Assembly (NCBI GenBank): GCA_022764465.1 | Contig: JALERL010000088.1 | Span: 1-56,456, forward strand | Length of the DNA stretch: 56,456 bases | From: Lachnospiraceae bacterium | GTDB lineage: Bacteria > Bacillota > Clostridia > Lachnospirales > Lachnospiraceae | Direction of reading: 5' to 3' | In this document: in pieces, positions 1-8,366 of the stretch | How the letters are laid out: every line of letters starts with the position of its first letter | Position numbering within the stretch: the stretch's first letter is position 1 | Position numbers and translations under genes: made by a program | Notes under the pieces: model-generated | The model's database searches: none | What the model saw: only the letters and a program-made list of their open reading frames with translations | Told to the model about the DNA's origin: nothing

Positions 1-1541
1 TCAAACTCTATCGTTCCAGGTGGCTTACTTGTCAGATCGTAGAATACACGATTGACTCCCTTCACCTCGTTTATGATTCTGCTCATCACAGTCTGCAGTA
101 CCTCAAATGGGATCTCTGCGGCGTCTGCTGTCATAAAGTCCACGGTATTGACTGCACGGAGTGCAACTGCATAATCGTAGGTCCGCTCATCACCCATGAC
201 ACCAACAGAACGCATGTTGGTCAGGGCTGCAAAGTACTGACCGATGCTGCGGTCTAGACCTGCCTTGGCGATCTCTTCGCGATAGATTGCGTCTGCATCC
301 TGAACGATCCTTACTTTTTCAGCGGTCACTTCACCGATGATACGGATTCCAAGGCCAGGACCCGGGAATGGCTGACGGAATACTAGACTCTCCGGAATTC
401 CAAGCTCTAAGCCGGCTTTGCGGACTTCGTCCTTGAATAAGTTACGAAGCGGCTCGATGATCTCCTTAAAATCAACATAGTCTGGAAGGCCGCCAACGTT
501 GTGGTGGGATTTGATGACTGCGGATTCTCCGCCAAGTCCACTTTCTACGACATCCGGATAGATGGTTCCCTGTGCAAGGAAATCAACAGCTCCGATCTTT
601 TTGGCTTCTTCTTCGAATACACGGATGAATTCCTCACCGATAATCTTACGCTTCTGCTCCGGCTCTGTTACTCCGGCTAATTTGCTGTAGTAACGCTCCT
701 GAGCATTGACACGGATGAAGTTCAGGTCAAACTGTCCGTTTGGTCCGAATACTTCTTCTACTTCGTCACCCTCATTTTTTCTTAAAAGGCCATGGTCAAC
801 AAAGACGCAGGTAAGCTGTTTTCCGATGGCTTTTGATAAAAGTCCTGCTGCAACGGAGGAATCTACTCCACCGGATAATGCAAGAAGCACCTTACCGTCT
901 CCGACTTTTTCACGGATCTCTTTGATCGTATTCTCTACAAAAGAATCCATTTTCCAGGTGCCGGCACATCCACAGACACCACGAACAAAGTTATGGATCA
1001 TCTGTGTTCCGTTTTCGGTATGAAGTACCTCCGGGTGGAACTGAATCGCATATAGATTTTTCTCCACATTCTGCACTGCTGCAATCGGGCAGTCTGCGGT
1101 CGATGCCACTACTTCAAAGCCGGGTGCTGCTGCATCGATACGATCGAAATGGCTCATCCAGACAACTGATTTCGCCGGCATGTCCTTAAATAACACGCCA
1201 TTTTCCTTGAATTCGATCTCTGTCTTTCCGTATTCGCCTACTTCCGGTGTGATGACCTTTCCGCCTAATACGTGCATCATTAACTGTGCACCATAGCAGA
1301 GTCCGAGTACCGGAATACCAAGTTCGAATAATTCCTTCTGATAAGATGGAGAATCTGCTTCGTAACAGCTGTTTGGTCCTCCTGTTAAAATGATTCCTTT
1401 AGGATTCATTTCTTTAATCTTCTCAATGTCGATCTTGTAAGAGTAAATCTCACAGTAGACATTGCACTCTCTGACACGTCTGGCTACAAGCTGGTTGTAC
1501 TGACCGCCAAAGTCGATGACAATCACTTTTTCCTGATCCAA
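1..1541 (-). CDS. guaA: GMP synthase (glutamine-hydrolysing), lacks only the last codon and stop
   Basis: GMP synthase converts XMP, ATP and glutamine to GMP in the cytosol, the last step of guanine nucleotide synthesis. The N-terminal class I glutamine amidotransferase domain shows the nucleophile elbow [10 protein letters not shown]; then comes the ATP pyrophosphatase loop ([10 protein letters not shown]), and the C-terminal dimerisation part runs to SKPPGTIEF just before the window edge. About 513 codons are present, the usual family length, so only a terminal residue and the stop are missing. The start is TTG at 1541, chosen because AGGAGG lies 7 bases upstream and the protein begins [14 protein letters not shown], as the family does. 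A promoter lies 60-90 bases upstream, so it is probably transcribed on its own. Confidence 0.97.
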   Translation of the reverse strand, partial: MDQEKVIVIDFGGQYNQLVARRVRECNVYCEIYSYKIDIEKIKEMNPKGIILTGGPNSCYEADSPSYQKELFELGIPVLGLCYGAQLMMHVLGGKVITPEVGEYGKTEIEFKENGVLFKDMPAKSVVWMSHFDRIDAAAPGFEVVASTADCPIAAVQNVEKNLYAIQFHPEVLHTENGTQMIHNFVRGVCGCAGTWKMDSFVENTIKEIREKVGDGKVLLALSGGVDSSVAAGLLSKAIGKQLTCVFVDHGLLRKNEGDEVEEVFGPNGQFDLNFIRVNAQERYYSKLAGVTEPEQKRKIIGEEFIRVFEEEAKKIGAVDFLAQGTIYPDVVESGLGGESAVIKSHHNVGGLPDYVDFKEIIEPLRNLFKDEVRKAGLELGIPESLVFRQPFPGPGLGIRIIGEVTAEKVRIVQDADAIYREEIAKAGLDRSIGQYFAALTNMRSVGVMGDERTYDYAVALRAVNTVDFMTADAAEIPFEVLQTVMSRIINEVKGVNRVFYDLTSKPPGTIEF

Positions 1542-1601
1542 TCTTTTGACCTCCTGATTTTATCTGTCATGTTTCTTCTACAACACGAATGAACTTCTCT
1601 C

Positions 1602-1630
1602 ATTATAAAGTAGGGTTACATGCTTGACAA
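1602..1630 (-). promoter_or_regulatory. Promoter of guaA
   Basis: A TTGTCA box (1625-1630), a 17-base spacer and a perfect TATAAT (1602-1607) read towards guaA. The predicted leader is only about 50 bases, too short for a purine riboswitch. Confidence 0.75.
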
Positions 1631-1633
1631 TAG

Positions 1634-3115
1634 TTAATTTTTGTTTTCTTCCTGTTCGGAAAGCACTACCTGTTTCTGCTCGATCGTCTGATTGCCGGAA
1701 CCCTTTGTCTCAATCTTCATTTGAAATGTATCCGCTCCCGGATGGTAATTAGCAACATGTGTCTGTTCCGTCACCTTGGAAAAATCCTCATCCACATGAT
1801 ACTTCGACAAATCCGCAGAAGCGGATGACACAAAGTTCTGTTCCCGTATTACCATAGAAAATCCATCCTCAGATGATGCATGCATAACCGGTTTTTCTGC
1901 CACCGGCTTTGGCTGTTCCTGACTGTTTTCCGGTCTTCTGCGAGAACTCTTTTCCGGGTGGTCTGACTTTTTCTCAGTTCTATTTAACCGCACCTTAAAC
2001 TTTGCTTTTCTCTCCGAAGCCGGCTTTCTGTTTGGTCTTTCTGTGCTGTCTGCGCCTTCTGCATCCGGCTTTCTGTTTTTCCTTTTTACGTCTTCTGTCG
2101 TCTCTACGTCCGGATTCCTTTTTTGCTTTTTTATACTTTCATGCGCTTCTGCATCCGGATTTTCTGTTTGCTGTTCCGCTGCTTCTGGCATTTCCGCGGC
2201 AGAATTCCGCTTTTGTTTTTCTGCTACTGCTACTGTCTCTGCGTCCACAGTTCTTTTTTTCCGTTTTTCTGCAAAAACATTTTCTGTCTGCGGCTTTGCC
2301 TCTTCCTTTGTCTCCGGATACATACCGATGATACGCTCTCCTAACAGCTTCTCATTTACCATGCGGTCTTCCGGTTCTGCCTTTGGCATTTTCCGCTTCT
2401 TTGCCTGTTTCTTCTTTTTCTCCGCCGCTTTTTCCTTTTCTTCCGCATGCTGCAATTTGGATTTTTTCTTTTTTTTCGGTTTTTCTTTTGGCTCTGCCGT
2501 GGATTCCTTCACTTCCTCGGCCTGTGATAGCTCTATAACGGTTTCTTCTGTGGCCGAAGCTGCTCCTGCTTCTGTTTTCGCTGTCACAGCCTCCTTCTCC
2601 GGCTGCTCTGTTATCTCTTTTTCTGCATCCGCCTGCTTCTCGGTCACTTCTGTGGATACCTGCACCTTCTCCGGCTGTACGGATGGCTCTGCGGCTTCCA
2701 CACTTTCTGCTTTTCTCAACTTGACTGCGGCAGCAATGGATGTGACACGCTTCACTTCAATCCCTGCGCTTTTTGCCTTCTGGTTCTTCTTCCAGTAATT
2801 CTCAAGGCTGACATAACCGGTGTCTTTGCTGACTACATAAAAGCATTCGTTGCTGCCCCCCTCTGCCAGTGTATTTGCTACAAGAAAACCCAGACACGTT
2901 GCAAGCTGGAAATCCAGTGCGTTTCTTGTGCCGACTTCTACCTTCCGGTATGTCACTTCTGCCAGCGTCTCATTCAACTGCTTGTGCATGCCAAAAGACA
3001 GGGAATCCGCTTTCTCGCTGTAGAAAATACAGACCTTGTCCTCTGCGGACAATTTGATGATCCCTGTCATTCCATCACTTTTTACATTTTCAAAATCAAT
3101 CAAAAAATATGCCAT
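1634..3115 (-). CDS. PIN/NYN-like domain protein with long charged tail
   Basis: The first ~140 residues open with MAYFLIDFENV, the acidic strand typical of NYN/PIN-like nuclease folds, and further acidic residues follow (for example ALDFQLA and VSKDTGYVS). This suggests an RNA-directed nuclease or RNA-binding domain; activity is inferred only. Residues ~145-430 are low complexity, rich in Lys, Glu and Ala, with irregular repeats around KKQKRNPD, and the last ~60 residues are more ordinary. The start at 3115 is preferred over a longer frame because AGGAG lies 5 bases upstream. It is followed by guaA, which has its own promoter. The exact substrate is unknown. Confidence 0.7.
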   Translation of the reverse strand: MAYFLIDFENVKSDGMTGIIKLSAEDKVCIFYSEKADSLSFGMHKQLNETLAEVTYRKVEVGTRNALDFQLATCLGFLVANTLAEGGSNECFYVVSKDTGYVSLENYWKKNQKAKSAGIEVKRVTSIAAAVKLRKAESVEAAEPSVQPEKVQVSTEVTEKQADAEKEITEQPEKEAVTAKTEAGAASATEETVIELSQAEEVKESTAEPKEKPKKKKKSKLQHAEEKEKAAEKKKKQAKKRKMPKAEPEDRMVNEKLLGERIIGMYPETKEEAKPQTENVFAEKRKKRTVDAETVAVAEKQKRNSAAEMPEAAEQQTENPDAEAHESIKKQKRNPDVETTEDVKRKNRKPDAEGADSTERPNRKPASERKAKFKVRLNRTEKKSDHPEKSSRRRPENSQEQPKPVAEKPVMHASSEDGFSMVIREQNFVSSASADLSKYHVDEDFSKVTEQTHVANYHPGADTFQMKIETKGSGNQTIEQKQVVLSEQEENKN

Positions 3116-3266
3116 GTTACTCCTGCTCCATCTGTCTCTCTTTTTGCAGATGGTATATCCTCTCTCTTCTCTTTTTCGCTTATTATAACACCTTTTTACC
3201 AAAAAAGCGATTCTCTTCTTCAAAGAATCGCTTTTCTTCGTATCGCCATGCATGTACCCCGGCATA

Positions 3267-3524
3267 TCAGCCGCAGTGCATATGTGCATATTTTTCTCTG
3301 GTTGCAAGACCTCCACGGATATGCCGCTCCGACTTGTTCACATCAAGCACCTTACGTGCCTCACGCGCGAGGGATGGATTGATCTGGGTCAGACGTTCCG
3401 TTACGTCCTTATGTACCGTACTCTTGCTTATCCCAAACTGTCTTGCCGTCTGCCTTACCGTGGCGTTATTTTCTATAATGTAACGTGCAATCTCAATAGC
3501 CCTTTCCTCTATATAATTTTTCAA
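3267..3524 (-). CDS. spoIIID: Sporulation transcriptional regulator SpoIIID
   Basis: SpoIIID is a small DNA-binding protein that activates and represses mother-cell genes during sporulation. The 85-residue protein matches the family throughout: an N-terminal helix pair, the helix-turn-helix TVRQTARQFGISKSTVHKD at ~22-40, then INPSLAREARKVLDVNKSERHIRGG. Length is normal. The start is TTG, with GGGGA 6 bases upstream. A SigmaE-like -10 element lies ~30-37 bases ahead of it, matching mother-cell expression of the Bacillus gene. It is the only sporulation regulator in the window. Confidence 0.97.
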   Translation of the reverse strand: MKNYIEERAIEIARYIIENNATVRQTARQFGISKSTVHKDVTERLTQINPSLAREARKVLDVNKSERHIRGGLATREKYAHMHCG

Positions 3525-3553
3525 GGATCTTCCCCTGTCATACTTGTTTTTAC

Positions 3554-3561
3554 ATTGTATG
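3554..3561 (-). promoter_or_regulatory. SigmaE-like -10 element of spoIIID
   Basis: On the minus strand this reads CATACAAT, the -10 consensus of the mother-cell factor SigmaE, which transcribes spoIIID in Bacillus. The -35 region about 13 bases upstream (TATAAA) is only a partial match, so the call is moderate. Confidence 0.45.
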
Positions 3562-3592
3562 CAGAAGAAGATGGTTTATACTATATAAATAA

Positions 3593-4237
3593 TCACGATT
3601 CCGTATCCGTCACATCTTCCGCTTCCTCTTCATATTTCCATGTGATATGATACTCTGCTCCATATGCATCTCCAAGCTGTGTGATGTAATTCTCGATCAG
3701 TGTTTTCGCCCGCTCCTGCGCCTGCACAAATAATGCGGTATTCTGCTCCACCGTCTTTTTCATTGTTTTCTGGGCATGATTGACCGCTATTGTCTGATCT
3801 TCTGCTGTGATTGGATTTTTGTTAAACCAGGAATCATCGGAATAAACATAGCTATCCTGATCGATCGTTTTTACACTATAGTTAAGCAGCTTTGCATTTG
3901 GAAGTGTTATGGTAACATTTTCTCCATCTGCTTCCATCTTTACTTTTGACATATCAATTCCAATATCCGCTACCCCGGTATATTCTATCCATAAGGTTCT
4001 GTCCTTCTCACCTAAATGAACCAGTCCGCTCCCCGATTCTTTTTCTAATTTTGCCACATTATGATAATAGCATTCTAATGTTGCAAGTTCACAGATAGAC
4101 CGGATCTGTGAAAGACTTGGCTCCTCTTCTGCTGATACAGCTTTTTGATCTGATTTCTGACATCCACTACAGAAAGAAGCGATCAGTAATCCTGCGATTA
4201 TCATTGCCAGACATTTTTTTCTCATTTTAACAACCAT
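3593..4237 (-). CDS. DUF4230 lipoprotein
   Basis: A 214-residue envelope protein. Residues 1-26 form a lipoprotein signal ending in SFCSGC, so Cys26 is probably lipidated. The rest resembles DUF4230 proteins, with beta-rich segments (ECYYHNVAKLE, TLWIEYTGVADIGIDMSKV, VTITLPNAKLLN) and a C-terminal helix followed by an acidic tail. Function is unknown for the family. It follows a second DUF4230 gene by 46 bases and shares its plan, so the pair is probably a tandem duplication that acts together at the cell surface. The start could instead be the ATG four codons later; the ribosome site is weak for both. Confidence 0.75.
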   Translation of the reverse strand: MVVKMRKKCLAMIIAGLLIASFCSGCQKSDQKAVSAEEEPSLSQIRSICELATLECYYHNVAKLEKESGSGLVHLGEKDRTLWIEYTGVADIGIDMSKVKMEADGENVTITLPNAKLLNYSVKTIDQDSYVYSDDSWFNKNPITAEDQTIAVNHAQKTMKKTVEQNTALFVQAQERAKTLIENYITQLGDAYGAEYHITWKYEEEAEDVTDTES

Positions 4238-4283
4238 ACCTTTCTCTCATAATATGAAAATCTCTTTTCATACGATGCTTTCT

Positions 4284-4952
4284 CTATTGAATATCGATCG
4301 TATATTCTTCATCTAACTGCTGGATCCACGGACGGATCATTGCCTCAACAATGGTCTTTGCATTTTCATTTGCAAGGCTTAACAGATCCTTCTCTTTTTC
4401 CGCTCTCTTGTTCAGATCATCTTCACAAAGCTTATATGCTTCCTGGGATACTGTTTCTGTATCGTACTTATCCTTTTTAAAAATGTATTCTATCGACCCA
4501 AAATCCACAGTTGTCTTTAGGATCTTACTCTCCGGCAGCTTGATCCTGACACATTTTTTCTCCTTATCAACCGTAATATCTACCTTATTGAAATCAATTC
4601 CGGCAGTAACGGTTCCATCGTATGCAACATAATACCTGACGGTTTCTCCATCTTCATCATAAGCAGTTGCGATTGCATTATATGTATAGTCACTGGTAGA
4701 AAGTTCGCTGATCTCAAACACTTTCTCTAAGGACGATTTTGAGATGGTTGTCATCTCACCTTCCTTGCCAAATATCATATTTGAGATTGCCTTTCCGGTG
4801 TTTCCAAGGAAACCGGCACTGCTATTTAATAAGTGTAAGACCAGAAACGCCAGCAGCACACATGCAAACAGGAAAACCAATATTTTTACCGGCTTTGTAA
4901 ACTTCCATTTTGGTTTTTCCCTGTGATCTCTCTTTTTCATTAAGTTCTTCAT
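4284..4952 (-). CDS. DUF4230 protein with N-terminal membrane anchor
   Basis: The 222-residue protein has a basic cytoplasmic start, one membrane segment (KILVFLFACVLLAFLVLHLL) and an outside DUF4230 domain with the same landmarks as its neighbour: YYVAYDGTVTAGIDFNKVDI, VRIKLPESKILK, and a long helical C-terminus. The start at 4952 (MKNLMKKR) is chosen because GAGGAG lies 7 bases upstream; an ATG nine codons earlier has no ribosome site. Unlike the downstream copy it is membrane anchored rather than a lipoprotein. Function is unknown. Confidence 0.75.
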   Translation of the reverse strand: MKNLMKKRDHREKPKWKFTKPVKILVFLFACVLLAFLVLHLLNSSAGFLGNTGKAISNMIFGKEGEMTTISKSSLEKVFEISELSTSDYTYNAIATAYDEDGETVRYYVAYDGTVTAGIDFNKVDITVDKEKKCVRIKLPESKILKTTVDFGSIEYIFKKDKYDTETVSQEAYKLCEDDLNKRAEKEKDLLSLANENAKTIVEAMIRPWIQQLDEEYTIDIQ

Positions 4953-5072
4953 TCCATCGCTCCTCATTTGTCTTTCCACTGTTTTTCAATCTAACGTGTA
5001 CGTTCTTCATTCTATACGAATATCTCTTACACCACAAGGGATATTCCACTTTTTCCATCACTTATGTAACAT

Positions 5073-5435
5073 CTAATCAAGCTTCTTCATTTGCAGCTGC
5101 TCATTCAGGTCATCGATTATCCCCTGCAATACCCGGATCGTTGTTCCTAACTGTTTTTGATCCTCCTTTAGCTTCACCAGTTGTTTTTCTAACTTTTCCT
5201 TTCGAATTTCATTTGGTGCATCAATGATTTCCTGAATTTCCTTAATGCTATATCCAAATTTCTGGTATAACTTTATTTGTGAAATTCGTTGTACTGCCCC
5301 GGCATCATAGAGTAAATGACCATATTTATTTTTTTGTGATGCTGATACAAGTCCTGCCTCTTCATATCCCTGGATTGCACGTCGTGATACTTGTGCAATT
5401 TCACAGGCTTCTCTTAATGTTTTATAATTTTCCAT
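5073..5435 (-). CDS. MerR-family transcriptional regulator
   Basis: A 120-residue regulator with a MerR-type winged helix at residues ~5-70 (LREACEIAQVSRRAIQGYEEAGL, split by the usual turn; the wing includes YGHLLYDAGAVQRI) followed by a coiled-coil helix (~75-115) that would form the dimer. There is no Cys-rich metal-binding loop, so the signal is probably not a metal. A 17-base palindrome just ahead of its ribosome site may be an autoregulatory operator. It precedes the DUF4230 pair in the same direction and could control it. AGAAGGAG supports the start. Confidence 0.85.
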   Translation of the reverse strand: MENYKTLREACEIAQVSRRAIQGYEEAGLVSASQKNKYGHLLYDAGAVQRISQIKLYQKFGYSIKEIQEIIDAPNEIRKEKLEKQLVKLKEDQKQLGTTIRVLQGIIDDLNEQLQMKKLD

Positions 5436-5456
5436 TTTTCTCCTTCTAGCCTAAGT

Positions 5457-5473
5457 CTGCACGCAAAGTGCAG
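5457..5473. promoter_or_regulatory. Palindrome ahead of the merR-type gene, possible operator
   Basis: CTGCAC and GTGCAG face each other across 5 bases (CTGCACGCAAAGTGCAG). It lies between the predicted start of transcription and the ribosome site of the MerR-type gene, a plausible place for autoregulation. Confidence 0.45.
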
Positions 5474-5488
5474 TCAAAGCTTTTTCAA

Positions 5489-5516
5489 ATTATATTTTCA
5501 TTAAGAGAACTTGTAA
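5489..5516 (-). promoter_or_regulatory. Promoter of the merR-type gene
   Basis: TTACAA (5511-5516), a 16-base spacer and TATAAT (5489-5494) read towards the regulator. Confidence 0.6.
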
Positions 5517-5540
5517 TTTTCGCGAAATGCGCATAAATAA

Positions 5541-5665
5541 AGTGTGCGCTTGCCGCACACTCTCGCGCCCGAGCGGATGCATCGCATAATCTTCCACTCC
5601 GCGAGGTGCGCATCGTTGCAAGCTTTTTTTGCTGTAGAGGGAATTTCCTATACAGCAAAAAAAGC
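5541..5665. repeat. Interspersed structured repeat, intergenic copy
   Basis: Three parts are visible: a perfect 8-bp hairpin (5541-5561, AGTGTGCG against CGCACACT), a 55-base core (5560-5614) and a hairpin with 15-bp perfect arms (5622-5636 and 5651-5665, GCTTTTTTTGCTGTA). The 55-base core recurs at 44742-44796 inside the MATE gene with only 5 differences, and there too it is flanked by a hairpin whose sequence differs but whose fold is kept. No gene lies in this 284-base gap; the rest holds the MCP terminator and the MerR promoter. Confidence 0.85.
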
Positions 5666-5690
5666 CTGAACTCTCATTCAGACTCTTTTT
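5657..5690 (-). terminator. Terminator of the chemotaxis receptor gene
   Basis: On the minus strand AGTCTGAA and TTCAGGCT pair around TGAGA (one G-U pair) and are followed by seven Ts. It overlaps the A-rich end of the repeat hairpin. A T-run on the other side would let it work in both directions. Confidence 0.75.
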
Positions 5691-5719
5691 TATCCCATAA
5701 AATATTTTTAAATTTTGTC

Positions 5720-7204
5720 TTATCCACGCTCGGTCAGCCGGATCAGCTCTGCTGCATTTTCCATGATCTTCTGTAAATTCTCCATGTTCCGCTCCTCTGC
5801 CTCAAGTGTCTCATTGGCATGTGCGGAAACCTCCTCGGATGCTGCCGAGATCGTCTGGACGGACTCGGCAACCTCACGGTTTGCCTCTGCCATCTGACCG
5901 ATATCTGCCGTAAGCTGGTCGATATTATTACGCATCGCAAACGTATTTTCACGGATCTGGCCAAAGCTGTCTGCGGTATGTTCAGTAGAATTCTTTTCCT
6001 CGTTGATCTCATCGATCATCTCACGGACCATGGTAACAACCGTGGTGATCGCACCGGATACATTCTCGATCAGCTCTGCAATATGTACCGTTGCATCCTT
6101 TGTCTGAACCGCCATACCGGAGATCTCGGTTGCCACAACGGAAAATCCTCTGCCGGCTTCCCCCGCTCTTGCCGCCTCAATGCTCGCATTTAAAGCAAGC
6201 AGGCTGGTCTGTGAAGTGATCCCTCCGATCAGTTCGACAATCGAATTCATCTGATTGATATAACCGTCTAAGTTCTCAAGCTGTGCTGCCACATCTGCAC
6301 CCTTTTGCACGGATTCCTGTACTTCATCTACCAGAACATCGATATCATGCTTGCCGTTTTCGAGTACCTCTAAGGTATGCTGCATACTTGCTTTCATCTC
6401 ATTTGCAGTCTCATCTACGCGCACGACCTTCTGCTGGATCTCTTCGGTCTGCTCTAACTGACGCTGGACTGCTTCTGCGGTATCGGTGACACCGGCTGTA
6501 ACCTGCGCCATGGCTGACTTCGTATTCTCAGAGGACTGGCTGAGGGCACTGACACGCGTATGAATATCATCAATACCGGTCTTCATCTTACCGGAAAGTT
6601 CCTGAATATCCTGCATGGCAGCTTCCGTATCCTTCTTCGCCTCTACAATATGTTCCATCTTCTGACGGTTATTCTTATCGAGTGCATTCGATGTAAAATA
6701 AGCACAGACCGCAACAAAGATGATCACAACCACCTGAATCGCTGCCGCACCTGCATCATGGTAACCAAATGCTCCGGTTGCTGCACCTGCGATCGCAATG
6801 ATCAGATTCTCGATCACGATTCCGATACTGATCTTCAATGCATAGATACTGTCATTGTATACTGATATGATCAGCACCATCGGTATTACATAGACATAGA
6901 TCAGACTATCGGTTGTTGTAAACATTACAAACGTATAAAGCACCGCAAATCCGATTGCAACCAGATGCTTGATCATTACAGATTCCCGATCCTTCTTCCA
7001 GAAGAAAAACTCTGCAATCACCGGTCCGAGTGCAAGTATTACGATAATCAGTGTATAGACAATTCCTCTGTTTCCGACTGCCATCTCACCCACAAATGTT
7101 ATGATATAGACAATGGATGCAATCAGATGTGCCAGCATCGTCGTCTTGTTACTTCGTTCCATTTCCGTCACAATTCTTTCGTTCATTTCATTTTCATCTC
7201 CCAT
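5720..7204 (-). CDS. Methyl-accepting chemotaxis protein
   Basis: A 494-residue receptor. The N-terminal ~185 residues hold about six membrane helices in a compact bundle, with no large outside sensor domain, so it may sense the membrane state or a small or internal signal. Residues ~190-494 are the cytoplasmic signalling coil, with the tip ([20 protein letters not shown], then [11 protein letters not shown]) that binds CheA and CheW. No HAMP domain is evident. It implies that the cell is motile, though no flagellar gene lies here. The start is uncertain: no ribosome site precedes 7204, while GGGAG lies ahead of the ATG six codons later. Confidence 0.93.
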   Translation of the reverse strand: MGDENEMNERIVTEMERSNKTTMLAHLIASIVYIITFVGEMAVGNRGIVYTLIIVILALGPVIAEFFFWKKDRESVMIKHLVAIGFAVLYTFVMFTTTDSLIYVYVIPMVLIISVYNDSIYALKISIGIVIENLIIAIAGAATGAFGYHDAGAAAIQVVVIIFVAVCAYFTSNALDKNNRQKMEHIVEAKKDTEAAMQDIQELSGKMKTGIDDIHTRVSALSQSSENTKSAMAQVTAGVTDTAEAVQRQLEQTEEIQQKVVRVDETANEMKASMQHTLEVLENGKHDIDVLVDEVQESVQKGADVAAQLENLDGYINQMNSIVELIGGITSQTSLLALNASIEAARAGEAGRGFSVVATEISGMAVQTKDATVHIAELIENVSGAITTVVTMVREMIDEINEEKNSTEHTADSFGQIRENTFAMRNNIDQLTADIGQMAEANREVAESVQTISAASEEVSAHANETLEAEERNMENLQKIMENAAELIRLTERG

Positions 7205-7326
7205 ATCCAGTCGTATTTACTTAAAATGTAACACTTTTTTCGTAAAAGTACAACCGGATTACATACCCGAAACTGGATATTTCATGCCCACTTTCGCATC
7301 ACGGTAAATTTCCTATACAGATTCGT

Positions 7327-7443
7327 GTGTCAAAAGATACTTTCATATTTTATAATTAACAAAATGCACAAAATACGTTCCGCAAACATTTGCTTTACAT
7401 ATTTTGTGCATTTTATCTTCAAAGCATCTTTTGACACCTTAAT
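7327..7443. mobile_element. MITE-like element with GTGTCAAAAG inverted ends
   Basis: A 117-base palindromic element without a coding region. GTGTCAAAAG at 7327 faces its complement at 7428-7437, which extends to CACCTTAAT. Inside, AAAATGCACAAAATA (7361-7375) faces an exact complement at 7400-7414. The ends match those of the larger element at 19092-19392. It lies between the receptor gene and the zinc-ribbon operon; the remaining ~120 bases of this gap show nothing else I can name. Confidence 0.7.
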
Positions 7444-7457
7444 CCCATGTTTTCTCT

Positions 7458-8339
7458 CTAGAACATATTCTTTAAAACAGAATTCATCAGCTGGCTCGGA
7501 TCACTGATCATGCTCTTTGCTGCATTCAGTGCGGTACGCAGCATATCCGGAAGATACAATGTCCACATTTTTGCCATTGCAATTACCAGAATAACTACAA
7601 ACACGAAAATTACAATACTTAACATGATTGCGAATGAATTTAAGATCTTCTCATTCAGGCAGTCAGACATTGCAATCTTCATGCATGTAAATCCCCAGAT
7701 CGATAATGCAAAGAATAAGAAGATACCGATCGTTGTATTTATTGCTGAAAAGATAATTGCTACAAGAACGGTAACGGCTGTCAGCGCACTTCTTACTGCA
7801 ACTGCGGATAACATCTCCTGATATTTCACCTTGCACTTAATGATCATATGTCCAACTAACAGCATTGCTGCTAACAGGCAGGATAATACAGCCGAAGCAA
7901 AAAATGTTACAAAAAATACTCTGCCGAGCGGCATCTTTAACATACTTCCTAAGGATAATCCACTTGAAAACAGTGAAGAGTAACTCTCTACTGCACTGGC
8001 AATATACTGCAGATAAGAGGAACATTTGGCGCAGATTACAACTGCAAACAATCCACTCATAACTGCCTGAAGTGCAATAAAGATTGCTGCAATACCAAGA
8101 TTCGCTTCAATGATCATCTGCTTTCCTGTTGTTACCGGATGCGTGATCAGACAGATAAATGTGTCAATCAGTTTCTTAAAGAATCCGGCAGCTGCCTGAT
8201 TACCTGCGGACGCCTGCGGCTGTACCGGTGCTGTATTTTCCTGTGCTGTCATCTCCGGTGCCGGTGTTACCGGTCGCTGGCAGATACAAATTTCTCCATC
8301 CTGTAAAGGTCTTCCACATTTTGTACAAAACTTACCCAT
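7458..8339 (-). CDS. Zinc-ribbon multi-pass membrane protein
   Basis: The 293-residue protein starts with a zinc ribbon (FCTKCGRPL, then GEICICQ), a Pro/Ala-rich linker to about residue 50, then five or six hydrophobic helices in the manner of Yip1-like or DUF-type envelope proteins. It is the last of three co-directional genes (YARHG, TcaA-like, this one) separated by 11 and 27 bases, so an operon is likely. The start at 8339 has GGAG 7 bases upstream, better placed than the ATG two codons earlier. Function is unknown; a role in envelope stress is only suggested by the neighbour. Confidence 0.7.
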   Translation of the reverse strand: MGKFCTKCGRPLQDGEICICQRPVTPAPEMTAQENTAPVQPQASAGNQAAAGFFKKLIDTFICLITHPVTTGKQMIIEANLGIAAIFIALQAVMSGLFAVVICAKCSSYLQYIASAVESYSSLFSSGLSLGSMLKMPLGRVFFVTFFASAVLSCLLAAMLLVGHMIIKCKVKYQEMLSAVAVRSALTAVTVLVAIIFSAINTTIGIFLFFALSIWGFTCMKIAMSDCLNEKILNSFAIMLSIVIFVFVVILVIAMAKMWTLYLPDMLRTALNAAKSMISDPSQLMNSVLKNMF

Positions 8340-8366
8340 TTTCATTCTCCTTTGTCTGTGCTTGTA

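Noticed and set aside
2002-2798. Long plus-strand frames opposite the PIN-like protein gene
   Set aside because: They mirror the biased Lys/Glu/Ala tail and give Phe/Ser/Cys-rich sequences with no start signals.
7205-7326. Possible c-di-GMP riboswitch in the leader of the chemotaxis receptor
   Set aside because: The leader has GAAAG and GGTATG-like pieces but not the ordered GEMM core; support is insufficient.
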